Assembly (NCBI RefSeq): GCF_000974425.1
Contig: NZ_CP010429.1
Coordinates: 930,001-994,000, forward strand
DNA from: Spirosoma radiotolerans
GTDB lineage: Bacteria > Bacteroidota > Bacteroidia > Cytophagales > Spirosomataceae
Length of the DNA: 64,000 bases
Direction of reading: 5' to 3'
The notes under the pieces were generated by a model that searched no databases, was not told the origin of the DNA, and saw nothing but the letters and a program-made list of their open reading frames with translations. Of this stretch, positions 45,370 through 54,490 are shown piece by piece (positions within the stretch are counted from its first letter, which is position 1; every line of letters begins with the position of its first letter). The position numbers and the translations under genes are program-made.

Positions 45370-48300
45370 ATGTTCACTCAATTCATCCGTAGACCGGTAT
45401 TAGCTATCGTGATATCCATCATGATAGTCTTTATTGGCGTACTGGCAATTAAGCAGTTACCGATTTCGCAGTTCCCCGATATTGCACCTACCACTGTCAA
45501 CATATTCATCGATTACCCTGGATCCAGTGCCGACGTTCTGGTTAAATCCACGCTGATTACGCTCGAACAGGCCATCAACGGGGTTCAGGACATGCGTTAC
45601 ATTGCCACCGATGCCACCAGCGCCGGTGAAGCGACCCTCCGGATTATTTTCGAACCGGGAACAGACCCGAACGACGCCGTTATCAGGGTCAAAACAAGGG
45701 TTGACCAGGTTATGCCGCTGCTCCCTGAACTGGTTCAGCGGGAAGGGGTTATCATCACGCCCATCCAGCCCAGTATGCTGATGTACGTCAACCTCTACGC
45801 TAAAGAGAAAGGGATTGACGAGAAGTTTCTCTTCAACTACGCTACGGTGAAGATGATCCCCGAAATCCAGCGGACCAAAGGGGTAGCCCGAGCGCAGATC
45901 CTGGGTAGCCGGCGTTACGCGATGCGTGTCTGGCTGAACCCCGACCGCATGCGGGCCTACAACATTTCCGTAGAGGAAGTGATGAAGGCGATGGGTGAGC
46001 AGAGCATCATCGGACGCCCGGGCCGACTTGGTCAAAGCTCCGGGATTGCTGCTCAGTCGCTGGAATACGTACTGACGTATAAGGGCCGGTATAGCGATCC
46101 CAAAGAGTACGAAGGCATTATTATTCGGGCCAACGCACAGGGCGAAAGTATTCACCTGCGGGACATTGGCCGGGTTGAGCTAGGTAGCGAATTCGTAAAC
46201 ATCTATTCCAATCTGGATGGTCATCCGTCGGCCGCTATCGTGTTGCGCCAGAACTATGGCAGTAACGCCAGCGACGTGATCGAGCAGGTGAAGAAGAAAC
46301 TCGAAGTAATGAAAGAGTCCTTCCCGCCGGGCGTAGATTACAAAATCAGCTACGACGTTTCGAACTTCCTGGATGCGTCGATCGAGCAGGTAATCGATAC
46401 ATTGCGGGACGCGTTCATTCTGGTGGCCCTCGTGGTATTCATCTTCCTGGGCGACTGGCGGTCGACGCTCATTCCAATCCTGGCGGTTCCCGTGTCGCTG
46501 ATCGGCGCGTTCTTCGTGATTCAGGCGTTTGGCCTCTCCATCAACCTGATTACCCTTTTCGCCCTGGTACTGGCCATCGGTATTGTGGTCGATGATGCCA
46601 TTGTGGTGGTGGAAGCGGTGCACGCCAAGATGGAGGAAAAGCCGCATCTATCGCCCTTCGGCGCGGTCAGGCAGGTGCTGGGTGAGATCAGTGGCGCCAT
46701 CATCGCCATTACCCTGGTGATGGTATCGGTATTCCTGCCGATCTCCTTCATGACAGGACCGGTCGGTACCTTCTATCGGCAATTCTCGATTACGATGGCC
46801 AGCTCCATTGTGATTTCGGCCCTGATCGCTCTGACGCTGACTCCCGTATTGTGCGCCATGCTGCTGAAAAATCACCACGGACACGAGCGGAAGAAAAACA
46901 TCCTGACCCGGATGATCGATAGTTTCAACCGCGGCTTCGACAAGATGACCGGCCGCTACGTGGGGCTGTTGCGGCTGATCGTTAACCGACGCGTTGTCAC
47001 GGTCCTTGTATTAGCCGTTTTCTGCGTAGGCATTGCCTACGAGAATGAGATTCTGCCCGCGGGCTTTATCCCGAACGAAGACCAGAGTACGATTTACGCC
47101 ATCATCCAGACCCCTCCGGGTACTACACTGGAAAAAACCAACCAGGTTTCTCAGTCGCTCCAGAAAATCTGCGAAGAGGTGCCGGGTATCGAGTCGGTAT
47201 CGTCGCTGGCTGGTTACGAGATCATGACAGAAGGCCGGGGATCTAACGCGGGTACCTGTCTGATCAACCTGAAGCCTTGGGGCGATCGGGACAAGAACGT
47301 GAAAGAAATCATGGAAGAACTGGAAGGTAAATCCAGGAACCTCGGGGCGACCATCGAGTTCTTCGAACCGCCAGCCATCCCTGGTTTCGGTACGTCGGGC
47401 GGTTTCTCCATGCGTCTGCTGGATAAAAACACCGACACCGATTATCGGGAGTTTGACCTGGTCAACAAGAAATTCATGGAAGATCTGGGCAAGCGGAAAG
47501 AGCTGATGGGCTTGTTTACCTTCTTTGCTGCTAACTACCCACAGTACGAACTGGAGATCGACAACAACCTGGCCATGCAGAAAGGCGTATCCATTGGCAA
47601 AGCGATGGATAACCTCAACATCATGATCGGTAGTACCTACGAGCAAGGGTTTATCAAGTTCAACCAGTTCTTCAAGGTCTACGTCCAGTCTGACCCTGCC
47701 TACAGAAGACTGCCATCGGATATTTTGAAACTGTTCGTCAAAAACGATGCGGGTGAAATGGTGCCTTACTCGGCCTTCATGAAGCTGAAAAAAGGCCAGG
47801 GACCGAACGAGATTACCCGGTTCAACCTCTACAACTCGTCGGCTATTCAGGGGCAGCCCGCCAAAGGCTTCACCACAGCCGATGCCATTGCCGCCATCCG
47901 GGAAGTGGCCGCCAAAACCTTGCCGAAAGGCTATGATATCGCCTTCGAAGGTCTGTCATACGATGAGTCGATGCGGGGTAACGAGACCCTGATCGTCTTC
48001 CTGATCGTGGTATCGTTCGTGTATTTGGTACTGGCTGCCCAATACGAAAGCTTCATTATTCCGCTGGCGGTATTGACCTCGTTGCCGGTCGGGATATTCG
48101 GTTCGTTCTTTTTGCTGAAAGCGATGGGACTGGAAAACAACATTTACGCGCAGATCGGCCTGATCATGCTGGTGGGTCTGCTGGGTAAAAACGCTGTACT
48201 GATTGTAGAGTTTGCCGTGCAGAAACGACAGCAGGGTGAGACCATTCTGAATGCGGCCATCGAAGGAGCCAAAGTTCGTTTCCGCCCGATTCTGATGACT

Positions 48301-48576
48301 TCGTTCGCCTTCGTGGCGGGTTTGATTCCCCTCATCGTTGCTAAAGGTGCCGGTGCCATCGGTAACCGTACGATCGGTGCTTCGGCCATGGGTGGCATGT
48401 TATTCGGAACCTTCTTCGGAGTCATTGTTATCCCCGGCTTGTACTACATTTTCGCGAATATGGCCGATGGTCGGAAGATGATCAGAGACGAGGAAGAGGG
48501 CTCATTAACCGAAAACCTGGTTCATTCAGTAGATGCATTTCCACAACACGAAGAAAGTGAAGTCAATGAGAAATAA
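45370..48576 (+). CDS. RND efflux permease, HAE1 (AcrB) type
   Basis: Inner-membrane proton-driven drug pump of 1068 residues with twelve membrane helices and two large periplasmic loops. It starts MFTQFIRRPVLAIVISIMIV, as family members do. The proton-relay Asp pair is in LAIGIVVDDAIVVVEAV (about residues 402-410). Other family motifs are FPDIAPTTVNIFIDYPGSSA and, in the second half, IGLIMLVGLLGKNAVLIVEF. The charged C-terminal tail overlaps the next gene. The substrate range is not predictable; HAE1 members export lipophilic compounds. Confidence 0.95.
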   Translation: MFTQFIRRPVLAIVISIMIVFIGVLAIKQLPISQFPDIAPTTVNIFIDYPGSSADVLVKSTLITLEQAINGVQDMRYIATDATSAGEATLRIIFEPGTDPNDAVIRVKTRVDQVMPLLPELVQREGVIITPIQPSMLMYVNLYAKEKGIDEKFLFNYATVKMIPEIQRTKGVARAQILGSRRYAMRVWLNPDRMRAYNISVEEVMKAMGEQSIIGRPGRLGQSSGIAAQSLEYVLTYKGRYSDPKEYEGIIIRANAQGESIHLRDIGRVELGSEFVNIYSNLDGHPSAAIVLRQNYGSNASDVIEQVKKKLEVMKESFPPGVDYKISYDVSNFLDASIEQVIDTLRDAFILVALVVFIFLGDWRSTLIPILAVPVSLIGAFFVIQAFGLSINLITLFALVLAIGIVVDDAIVVVEAVHAKMEEKPHLSPFGAVRQVLGEISGAIIAITLVMVSVFLPISFMTGPVGTFYRQFSITMASSIVISALIALTLTPVLCAMLLKNHHGHERKKNILTRMIDSFNRGFDKMTGRYVGLLRLIVNRRVVTVLVLAVFCVGIAYENEILPAGFIPNEDQSTIYAIIQTPPGTTLEKTNQVSQSLQKICEEVPGIESVSSLAGYEIMTEGRGSNAGTCLINLKPWGDRDKNVKEIMEELEGKSRNLGATIEFFEPPAIPGFGTSGGFSMRLLDKNTDTDYREFDLVNKKFMEDLGKRKELMGLFTFFAANYPQYELEIDNNLAMQKGVSIGKAMDNLNIMIGSTYEQGFIKFNQFFKVYVQSDPAYRRLPSDILKLFVKNDAGEMVPYSAFMKLKKGQGPNEITRFNLYNSSAIQGQPAKGFTTADAIAAIREVAAKTLPKGYDIAFEGLSYDESMRGNETLIVFLIVVSFVYLVLAAQYESFIIPLAVLTSLPVGIFGSFFLLKAMGLENNIYAQIGLIMLVGLLGKNAVLIVEFAVQKRQQGETILNAAIEGAKVRFRPILMTSFAFVAGLIPLIVAKGAGAIGNRTIGASAMGGMLFGTFFGVIVIPGLYYIFANMADGRKMIRDEEEGSLTENLVHSVDAFPQHEESEVNEK

Positions 48577-49999
48577 ACGAATAGTCAGTTGGTTAGGGAT
48601 AGCGTCTTTTGCGCTGATCAATGCTGCCTGTACTGTACCACGCCTGGTTCAGAAAACAGAAAACAAAGCCGTTCCTGCGAGTTACAACAGCTCGCAGGAC
48701 ACAACAAATACGGGAAAGAGCCGGTGGCGGGATTACTTCGTTGACCCCTACCTGGCGGCCCTGATTGATACCGCCCTATATAACAACCAGGACCTGAACG
48801 TTACGTTGCAGGAAATTCAGATTGCCAACAACGAAGTATTCGCCCGGAGCGGGGCCTACCGGCCATTTGTTGGCCTGGGTGGAGGGGCCGGAATCGATAA
48901 AGTGCCCCGCTACACCAGTCAGGGGGCAGCCGATGCCGCTACTGAAATACGGCCGGGGGTAGAAACACCCGAGATTTTACCGAATCTATACTTTGGGGCA
49001 ACAGCCAGTTGGGAAGTGGATATCTGGCGCAAACTGCGAAACGCTAAAAAGTCAGCCGTTGCTAGCTACCTGGGTTCTGTTGAAGGGAAAAATTTCCAGG
49101 TAACGAACCTGGTCGCTGAAATCTCCAACTCATATTACGAGCTGCTAGCCCTGGATACCCAACTGGATATCATTCAGCGCAACCTTGTCATTCTCAACAA
49201 TGCTCTGAATATCACGAAGCAGGAAAAAGAAGCGGCCAAAGTGACCGAACTGGCGGTACGTCGGTTCGAGGCTGAGGTATTCAAAACGCAGAGTCTTCAG
49301 TACGAAATTCAGCAGAGGATCGTCGAAACAGAAAACCACATCAATTTTCTGGCGGGGCGTTACCCACAGCATATCCAGCGGAATTCGCAGAGTTTCAGCG
49401 ACATGGTTTTGCCGACGATTGAGGCCGGTATCCCATCGCAACTGTTAGCCAATCGGCCCGACATCAGACAGGCTGAGTGGAACCTGCAAGCGGCCAAGCT
49501 CGACGTAACGGTGGCAAAAGCAAACTTCTACCCTTCGCTGAACCTGAGAGCGTTCTTTGGGGTAATGGCCTACAATCCATTGTATATCTTGTCGACTCCT
49601 CAGTCGATCATCGCATCGCTGGCGGGTGATTTGGTTGGTCCCATCGTCAACAAGAATTCCATTACGGCCACCTATAAGAGCGCCAATGCCAAGCAGATTC
49701 AGACCGTTTATAACTACGAGAAAACGGTGTTGAACGCCTACATTGAGGTGGCAAATCAGCTATCGAATATTAACAACCTAGGCAAAAAGTACGACGCGAA
49801 AAATAACCAGGTGCAGGCACTGACCCAGTCAACGAATATATCGCTTCGATTATTTACCTCTGCCAGAGCCGACTATATGGAAGTATTGCTAACCCAGCGT
49901 GATGTACTGGAAGCTAGAATGGAACTCATTGAAACCCGAATGCAGCAGATGCATGCCGTAATCAATACGTATCGGGCACTTGGTGGAGGCTGGAGATAA
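48566..49999 (+). CDS. Outer membrane efflux channel (TolC/NodT family lipoprotein)
   Basis: A 477-residue lipoprotein (lipobox INAAC). It carries WRDYFVDPYLAALIDTALYN, the ASWEVDIWRKLRNAKKSA motif of the family, and the second-half repeat LLANRPDIRQAEWNLQAAKL. Such proteins form the trimeric outer-membrane duct of the pump. The frame is open back to 48533, but the ATG at 48566 precedes a good signal. It overlaps the permease gene by 11 bp, so the three pump genes are one coupled operon. Confidence 0.93.
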   Translation: MRNKRIVSWLGIASFALINAACTVPRLVQKTENKAVPASYNSSQDTTNTGKSRWRDYFVDPYLAALIDTALYNNQDLNVTLQEIQIANNEVFARSGAYRPFVGLGGGAGIDKVPRYTSQGAADAATEIRPGVETPEILPNLYFGATASWEVDIWRKLRNAKKSAVASYLGSVEGKNFQVTNLVAEISNSYYELLALDTQLDIIQRNLVILNNALNITKQEKEAAKVTELAVRRFEAEVFKTQSLQYEIQQRIVETENHINFLAGRYPQHIQRNSQSFSDMVLPTIEAGIPSQLLANRPDIRQAEWNLQAAKLDVTVAKANFYPSLNLRAFFGVMAYNPLYILSTPQSIIASLAGDLVGPIVNKNSITATYKSANAKQIQTVYNYEKTVLNAYIEVANQLSNINNLGKKYDAKNNQVQALTQSTNISLRLFTSARADYMEVLLTQRDVLEARMELIETRMQQMHAVINTYRALGGGWR

Positions 50000-50045
50000 C
50001 CTGTGCTTTGTAAGCGCACCTGCCTTCATTAAATTAGATTATGAC

Positions 50046-50084
50046 TCCCTGTAGCTGTGTTTTCTCAGCTACAGGGATTTTTTT
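50046..50084 (+). terminator. Rho-independent terminator of the efflux operon
   Basis: CCCTGTAGCTG at 50047-50057 pairs exactly with CAGCTACAGGG at 50066-50076, followed by ATTTTTTT. It is 47 bp past the outer-membrane channel stop. Confidence 0.92.
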
Positions 50085-50200
50085 ATAAATCGGCTATTGA
50101 TGTATCTATTTGTTACAGGAAAATAATGTGTCAAATAAGCTGGAACAACCTGGGTGCCGTGTAGTTTTGATGGCAACTGATCATACATTATCGACAATTC

Positions 50201-52168
50201 ATGTCTACATCACATTCCTCGCTGAATAAAGTGTCCGCCCAGGGGTTATTGGTCGCTATTGGTATCGTGTTCGGCGATATTGGTACATCGCCCCTGTATA
50301 CGCTAGCGGCTGTTGTGCGCGGCAAAGAACTGAGCGAAACGCTGGTTGTGGGTACGCTGTCTTGTGTGATCTGGACGCTGACCTTGCAGACAACAATCAA
50401 ATATGTGGTAATTACGCTCCGGGCGGATAACAAAGGCGAGGGGGGAATTTTCTCCCTCTATACGCTTGTCCGCCGGTTTACGGGCCGATGGCTGATGTAT
50501 CCGGCCGTCATTGGCGGCTCATTCCTGCTGGCTGATGGGTTGATTACGCCACCCATTTCGGTCTCGTCGGCTATTGAAGGCCTACTCATCTTCTACCCGC
50601 ATCTCGACACGGTCCCAATAGTCATTGCCATTCTGGTTGCGCTCTTTGTCAGTCAGCAATTTGGAACACAGCTGCTGGGAAAACTCTTTGGACCCATTAT
50701 GTTGGCTTGGTTCACCTTCATTGGAGCCATTGGCTTCTGGGCGCTCTGGGGCCATCTGCCGGTGTTGAAAGCGCTGAATCCAGTCTGGGCATTTCGGCTG
50801 TTGGCCGAGTATCCGGGCGGATTCTGGCTCTTGGGGGGCGTCTTTCTCTGCACAACCGGAGCCGAAGCACTTTACTCCGATATGGGCCATTGTGGGCGGG
50901 GAAATATTCGGGTTAGCTGGGGCTATGTCAAACTAATGCTTTTACTCTCTTATGCCGGGCAGTCGGCCTGGATGATGCAGCACCTTGGTCAGCGGTTAGG
51001 CGAAACCAGTCCTTTTTATTCCATCGTTCCGGCCCCTCTGGTGGTGTTTAGTATCATACTGGCTACACTGGCGACCATCATTGCTTCGCAGGCGCTCATT
51101 AGTGGTTCATTTACGCTCGTGGGCGAAGCCATGCGGCTGAACTTATGGCCCCGCCAACTCGTCGTTTATCCCTCCGACTTTCGTGGGCAACCCTATGTGC
51201 CCTTCGTAAACTGGGGGTTGATGACCGGGTGTATTCTGATGGTTCTGCACTTCCGCGAGTCGGCCAATATGGAAGCAGCTTTTGGGCTGGCCGTTACCCT
51301 GACCATGCTCATGAGTACGGTATTGATGAGTGCTTATCTGCGGGTGAAACGGGTAAACATGGTGCTCGTTATCGCTATTACGGGCTTGTTCCTGACGGTC
51401 GAAAGCACATTTTTAGCAGCGAATCTGGTGAAGTTTGAAGAGGGTGGCTGGATTTCGGTAACGATGGGTCTCATTCTGATGGGTATGATGGTTTTCTGGT
51501 ATCGGGGCGAGTCCATCAAGGCACAGCTCATTCACTACGACTCTTTACCCGGCAATTTGCCGCTGCTCAAACAGTTAAGTAATGATAACGATATACCTAA
51601 ATTTGCCACGCACCTGGTGTATCTGACAACCGCTGAAGATACCCACAAAATAGAATCAGAAACGCTTTATTCGATCCTGAACCGGGCTCCTAAACGGGCT
51701 GATATTTACTGGTTTCTTCACTTGTGCGTCGAAGATGAGCCGTATGTGATGCGCTACAAAGTGGATACGCTGGCGCATGAAGATGTCTATTTCATCACCT
51801 TTTACCTGGGTTTCCGGGTGCAGCCCCGGCTAAACCTGCTGTTTCGGATGGTGGTGGAAGATATGGTCAAAAACAAGGAGGTAACCATCGAAAGCCGCTA
51901 TCAGTCATTGAATGTCCACCGCGTACCGGGCGATTTCCGGTTTGTTCTGTTCCGATCTTTTCTGTCCTATGAGAACGACTTGCCCATCATGTCGAAACTG
52001 ATTATGAAGGGGTATCTGTTACTGAAACGGATCGCTTTGCCACCCCAGGCGGCCTATGGCCTGGATACTAGTAATGTGGTTATTGAAGACGTGCCACTGG
52101 TGCTGACGCGGCCCGCCAACCTCCGCTTGACACGGGTGAAATCGAAAACCCACTCATCCGAAGCGTAA
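50201..52168 (+). CDS. kup: KUP-type potassium uptake transporter
   Basis: Inner-membrane potassium/proton symporter of 655 residues. It starts GLLVAIGIVFGDIGTSPLYT, the family signature, and has ALYSDMGHCGRGNIR near residue 225. Twelve membrane helices fill the first 430 residues, followed by the soluble C-terminal domain (about 430-655). It is the first gene of a potassium cluster that continues with kdp. Kup normally covers moderate potassium, whereas Kdp is the high-affinity system. Confidence 0.95.
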   Translation: MSTSHSSLNKVSAQGLLVAIGIVFGDIGTSPLYTLAAVVRGKELSETLVVGTLSCVIWTLTLQTTIKYVVITLRADNKGEGGIFSLYTLVRRFTGRWLMYPAVIGGSFLLADGLITPPISVSSAIEGLLIFYPHLDTVPIVIAILVALFVSQQFGTQLLGKLFGPIMLAWFTFIGAIGFWALWGHLPVLKALNPVWAFRLLAEYPGGFWLLGGVFLCTTGAEALYSDMGHCGRGNIRVSWGYVKLMLLLSYAGQSAWMMQHLGQRLGETSPFYSIVPAPLVVFSIILATLATIIASQALISGSFTLVGEAMRLNLWPRQLVVYPSDFRGQPYVPFVNWGLMTGCILMVLHFRESANMEAAFGLAVTLTMLMSTVLMSAYLRVKRVNMVLVIAITGLFLTVESTFLAANLVKFEEGGWISVTMGLILMGMMVFWYRGESIKAQLIHYDSLPGNLPLLKQLSNDNDIPKFATHLVYLTTAEDTHKIESETLYSILNRAPKRADIYWFLHLCVEDEPYVMRYKVDTLAHEDVYFITFYLGFRVQPRLNLLFRMVVEDMVKNKEVTIESRYQSLNVHRVPGDFRFVLFRSFLSYENDLPIMSKLIMKGYLLLKRIALPPQAAYGLDTSNVVIEDVPLVLTRPANLRLTRVKSKTHSSEA

Positions 52169-52255
52169 GCTATTTTCTACGCGTGTGTGAGTAGGCTTCC
52201 CATGTCTGTGAGGACCCAGACACGGAAGACGTAGGAAGTACACCCTATCAAAATG

Positions 52256-52297
52256 AAAAGCCGACCCTACCAAAATGGTAGGGCCGGCTTTTTTTAT
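52256..52297 (+). terminator. Hairpin terminator after kup
   Basis: AAAAGCCGACCCTACCA at 52256-52272 pairs with TGGTAGGGCCGGCTTTT at 52276-52292 with one mismatch. A run of T (to 52295) follows. It separates kup from the kdp operon. Confidence 0.85.
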
Positions 52298-52379
52298 TGC
52301 AGTTAGTTTAACGTATTAGTAGATATAAGTATCTGAAAAATAAATAGTTAGCTTGAAGGAGCTGAGTGGTCTATTTTTT

Positions 52380-52394
52380 TGGGCCATTTCTTGG
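52380..52394 (+). promoter_or_regulatory. Candidate sigma-54 promoter of the kdp operon
   Basis: TGGGCCATTTCTTGG has the spacing of a -24/-12 promoter (TGGCAC-N5-TTGC) and matches at 7 of 10 fixed positions, but the -12 GC is GG. It is about 40 bp upstream of the first small ORF. A sigma-54 promoter would fit the NtrC-type regulator at 42.3 kb. This is a weak call. Confidence 0.25.
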
Positions 52395-52434
52395 CATAGC
52401 CCCATTGACTGTTTAACATCATATCCCAATTACA

Positions 52435-52521
52435 ATGAGTACTGTCCTGCTTCTCGTCGTATCAGCGTTAGTCTGCTTCGCGCTCTTTTACAAAGCCATC
52501 GACTGGTTCGAACACATTTAA
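52435..52521 (+). CDS. 28-residue membrane peptide upstream of kdpF
   Basis: ATG at 52435 to TAA at 52521. The peptide has one hydrophobic helix (STVLLLVVSALVCFALFYKA) and ends in IDWFEHI. It has the look of a KdpF-like small membrane subunit and stands first in the kdp operon, 70 bp before kdpF. It could be a second small subunit, a leader peptide that controls kdp, or chance. The coherent helix and the position argue for a real gene. Confidence 0.5.
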   Translation: MSTVLLLVVSALVCFALFYKAIDWFEHI

Positions 52522-52591
52522 CGACAAACGAACGGATGAGTGAATCCCGCACACGCTACCGGTCGCTCATTTGCTCTTTCCCTCTCTTATC

Positions 52592-52672
52592 ATGCTGCTA
52601 GGCTTATTTATCATCGCACTGCTGGTCTTCGCATACATGCTGTATGTGCTGATTAAACCGGAAAAATTTTAA
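52592..52672 (+). CDS. kdpF: Potassium-transporting ATPase subunit F
   Basis: A 26-residue single-helix subunit (MLLGLFIIALLVFAYMLYVL followed by IKPEKF). The end L(I)KPEKF is the KdpF signature. It stabilises the KdpABC complex in the membrane. It is too short for most automatic gene calls and lies 40 bp before kdpA. Confidence 0.88.
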   Translation: MLLGLFIIALLVFAYMLYVLIKPEKF

Positions 52673-52712
52673 CCTGAACGTCCCGCCACAGGCAGGAGCA
52701 ACACACATTCAC

Positions 52713-54419
52713 ATGTCAACTGAATTAACGGGTGTCGTGGTCATGTACGGATTAACCGTACTGCTGGCCATTCCCCTGGGCAAATACATTGCCAACGTCT
52801 TTAAACCAGAGTCTGCCAACGGACCACTTGAACGGTTCATCTACAGATTGGGAGGAATTGATCCTGCCCGCGAAATGAGCTGGAAAGAAAACCTGGTTGC
52901 CCTGCTGACGATCAACGCCGTATGGCTGGCTTTCGCCTTTACGCTGCTGGTTTTGCAGGGCGTTCTGCCGCTTAATCCCGACGGAAACCCGTCTATGACG
53001 CCCGATCTGGCGTTTAACACCGCCATCAGCTTCATGGTAAACTGCGACCTGCAACACTATTCCGGTGAGTCGGGCCTAACGTATTTGACCCAATTGCTGG
53101 TCATCAACTTCCTGATGTTCACGTCAGCCGCCACTGGTATGGCCTCGCTGATGCTCATTGTCCGGTCGTTTTTGCCGAAAGTTGTCGACACGGTGGGTAA
53201 CTTTTACGTATTTTTCGTGAAGTCGATTACTCGTGTTCTGCTGCCGATTTCATTTGTTGTGGCCATTCTTCTGGCCTTCAATGGGACACCGGCCAGCTTC
53301 GATGGCAAAGACAGCGTCATTACCATGCAGGGCGATACCGTTGCGGTATCACGCGGACCGGCGGCTGGTCTGATTGCCATCAAACACGTGGGTACCAACG
53401 GTGGTGGCTATTTTGGCGTTAACTCGGCCCATCCGCTCGAAAACCCGAACTACTTCACCAACATACTCGAAATGGTTTCGCAGGTTCTGTTGCCCATTTC
53501 TATGCTGTTTGCGCTCGGATTTCTGATCAATCGTCGGCGGTTCACGTGGGTGGTTTATAGCGTAATGACCCTCGGTATGCTCTGTTTACTCATTCCGACG
53601 CTGATCACCGAAGTGCACGGAAATCCAGCCATCGCTCATTTGGGCGTTAGTCAGCCAACGGGTGCCATGGAAGGGAAAGAAGTGCGTTTCGGTCCGCTGG
53701 CTTCGGCCTATTGGAGTATCGTAACGACCATCATTTCGACCGGTTCGGTCAACTCCATGCACGATTCGTCGATGGCCCTTTCGGGTACGATGGAACTGCT
53801 CGGCATGATGACCAATGCCTTCTACGGTGGCTGTGGCGTTGGTTTCATGAACTACTATTACTACCTGATTATTGCCGTCTTCATTTCGGGGCTAATGGTT
53901 GGGCGGACGCCGGAATTTTTCGGTCGGAAAGTAGAGGCTCGCGAAATCAAAATTGCCTCCATCGTGGCGCTGCTGAGTACGTTGCTGGTGAAAGGCGGAA
54001 CGGCCCTGGCGGCCTGGTTCCTGGTCAATTATCCCGACATCGCCAGTTGGAACGTGAAACCGTCGGCCTGGTTAAACAACCCCGCCAACCATGGTTTCAC
54101 CGAGATACTGTACGAGTTCACATCGGCCAACGCCAACAACGGCTCCGGTTTTGAAGGGCTGGGCGACAATAACTTTTTCTGGAATTACGCAACGGGTATC
54201 GTGCTGATTCTGGGCCGGTTTATTCCAATCATTGGACCGGTGGCCATTGCTGGGCTTCTCGCTCAGAAGAAATACGTACCAGAATCGTCGGGAACGCTAC
54301 CAACGGATACGGGTACCTTCGGCTTGATGACCTTCGCCGTAATCCTCATTATCACGGCCCTATCGTTTTTCCCGGCGCTGGCACTGGGTCCACTGGCGGA
54401 GTATTTCAGTCTGAAATAA
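52713..54419 (+). CDS. kdpA: Potassium-transporting ATPase subunit A
   Basis: The potassium-channel-like subunit of the KdpFABC pump, 568 residues with ten membrane helices. Selectivity-loop segments are visible: NCDLQHYSGESGLTYLTQ, the GTNGGGYFGVNSAHPLENP motif typical of KdpA, and the FTSANANNGSGFEGLG loop. The first residues (MSTELTGVVVMYGL) follow a purine-rich ribosome site (GGCAGGAGC). It sits 40 bp after kdpF. Confidence 0.96.
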   Translation: MSTELTGVVVMYGLTVLLAIPLGKYIANVFKPESANGPLERFIYRLGGIDPAREMSWKENLVALLTINAVWLAFAFTLLVLQGVLPLNPDGNPSMTPDLAFNTAISFMVNCDLQHYSGESGLTYLTQLLVINFLMFTSAATGMASLMLIVRSFLPKVVDTVGNFYVFFVKSITRVLLPISFVVAILLAFNGTPASFDGKDSVITMQGDTVAVSRGPAAGLIAIKHVGTNGGGYFGVNSAHPLENPNYFTNILEMVSQVLLPISMLFALGFLINRRRFTWVVYSVMTLGMLCLLIPTLITEVHGNPAIAHLGVSQPTGAMEGKEVRFGPLASAYWSIVTTIISTGSVNSMHDSSMALSGTMELLGMMTNAFYGGCGVGFMNYYYYLIIAVFISGLMVGRTPEFFGRKVEAREIKIASIVALLSTLLVKGGTALAAWFLVNYPDIASWNVKPSAWLNNPANHGFTEILYEFTSANANNGSGFEGLGDNNFFWNYATGIVLILGRFIPIIGPVAIAGLLAQKKYVPESSGTLPTDTGTFGLMTFAVILIITALSFFPALALGPLAEYFSLK

Positions 54420-54490
54420 GCACTTCAGTTTAGATATATCAGCAAGATAAATGCCTGATGCATCACTAACTAATTATATAAATACCAAAA

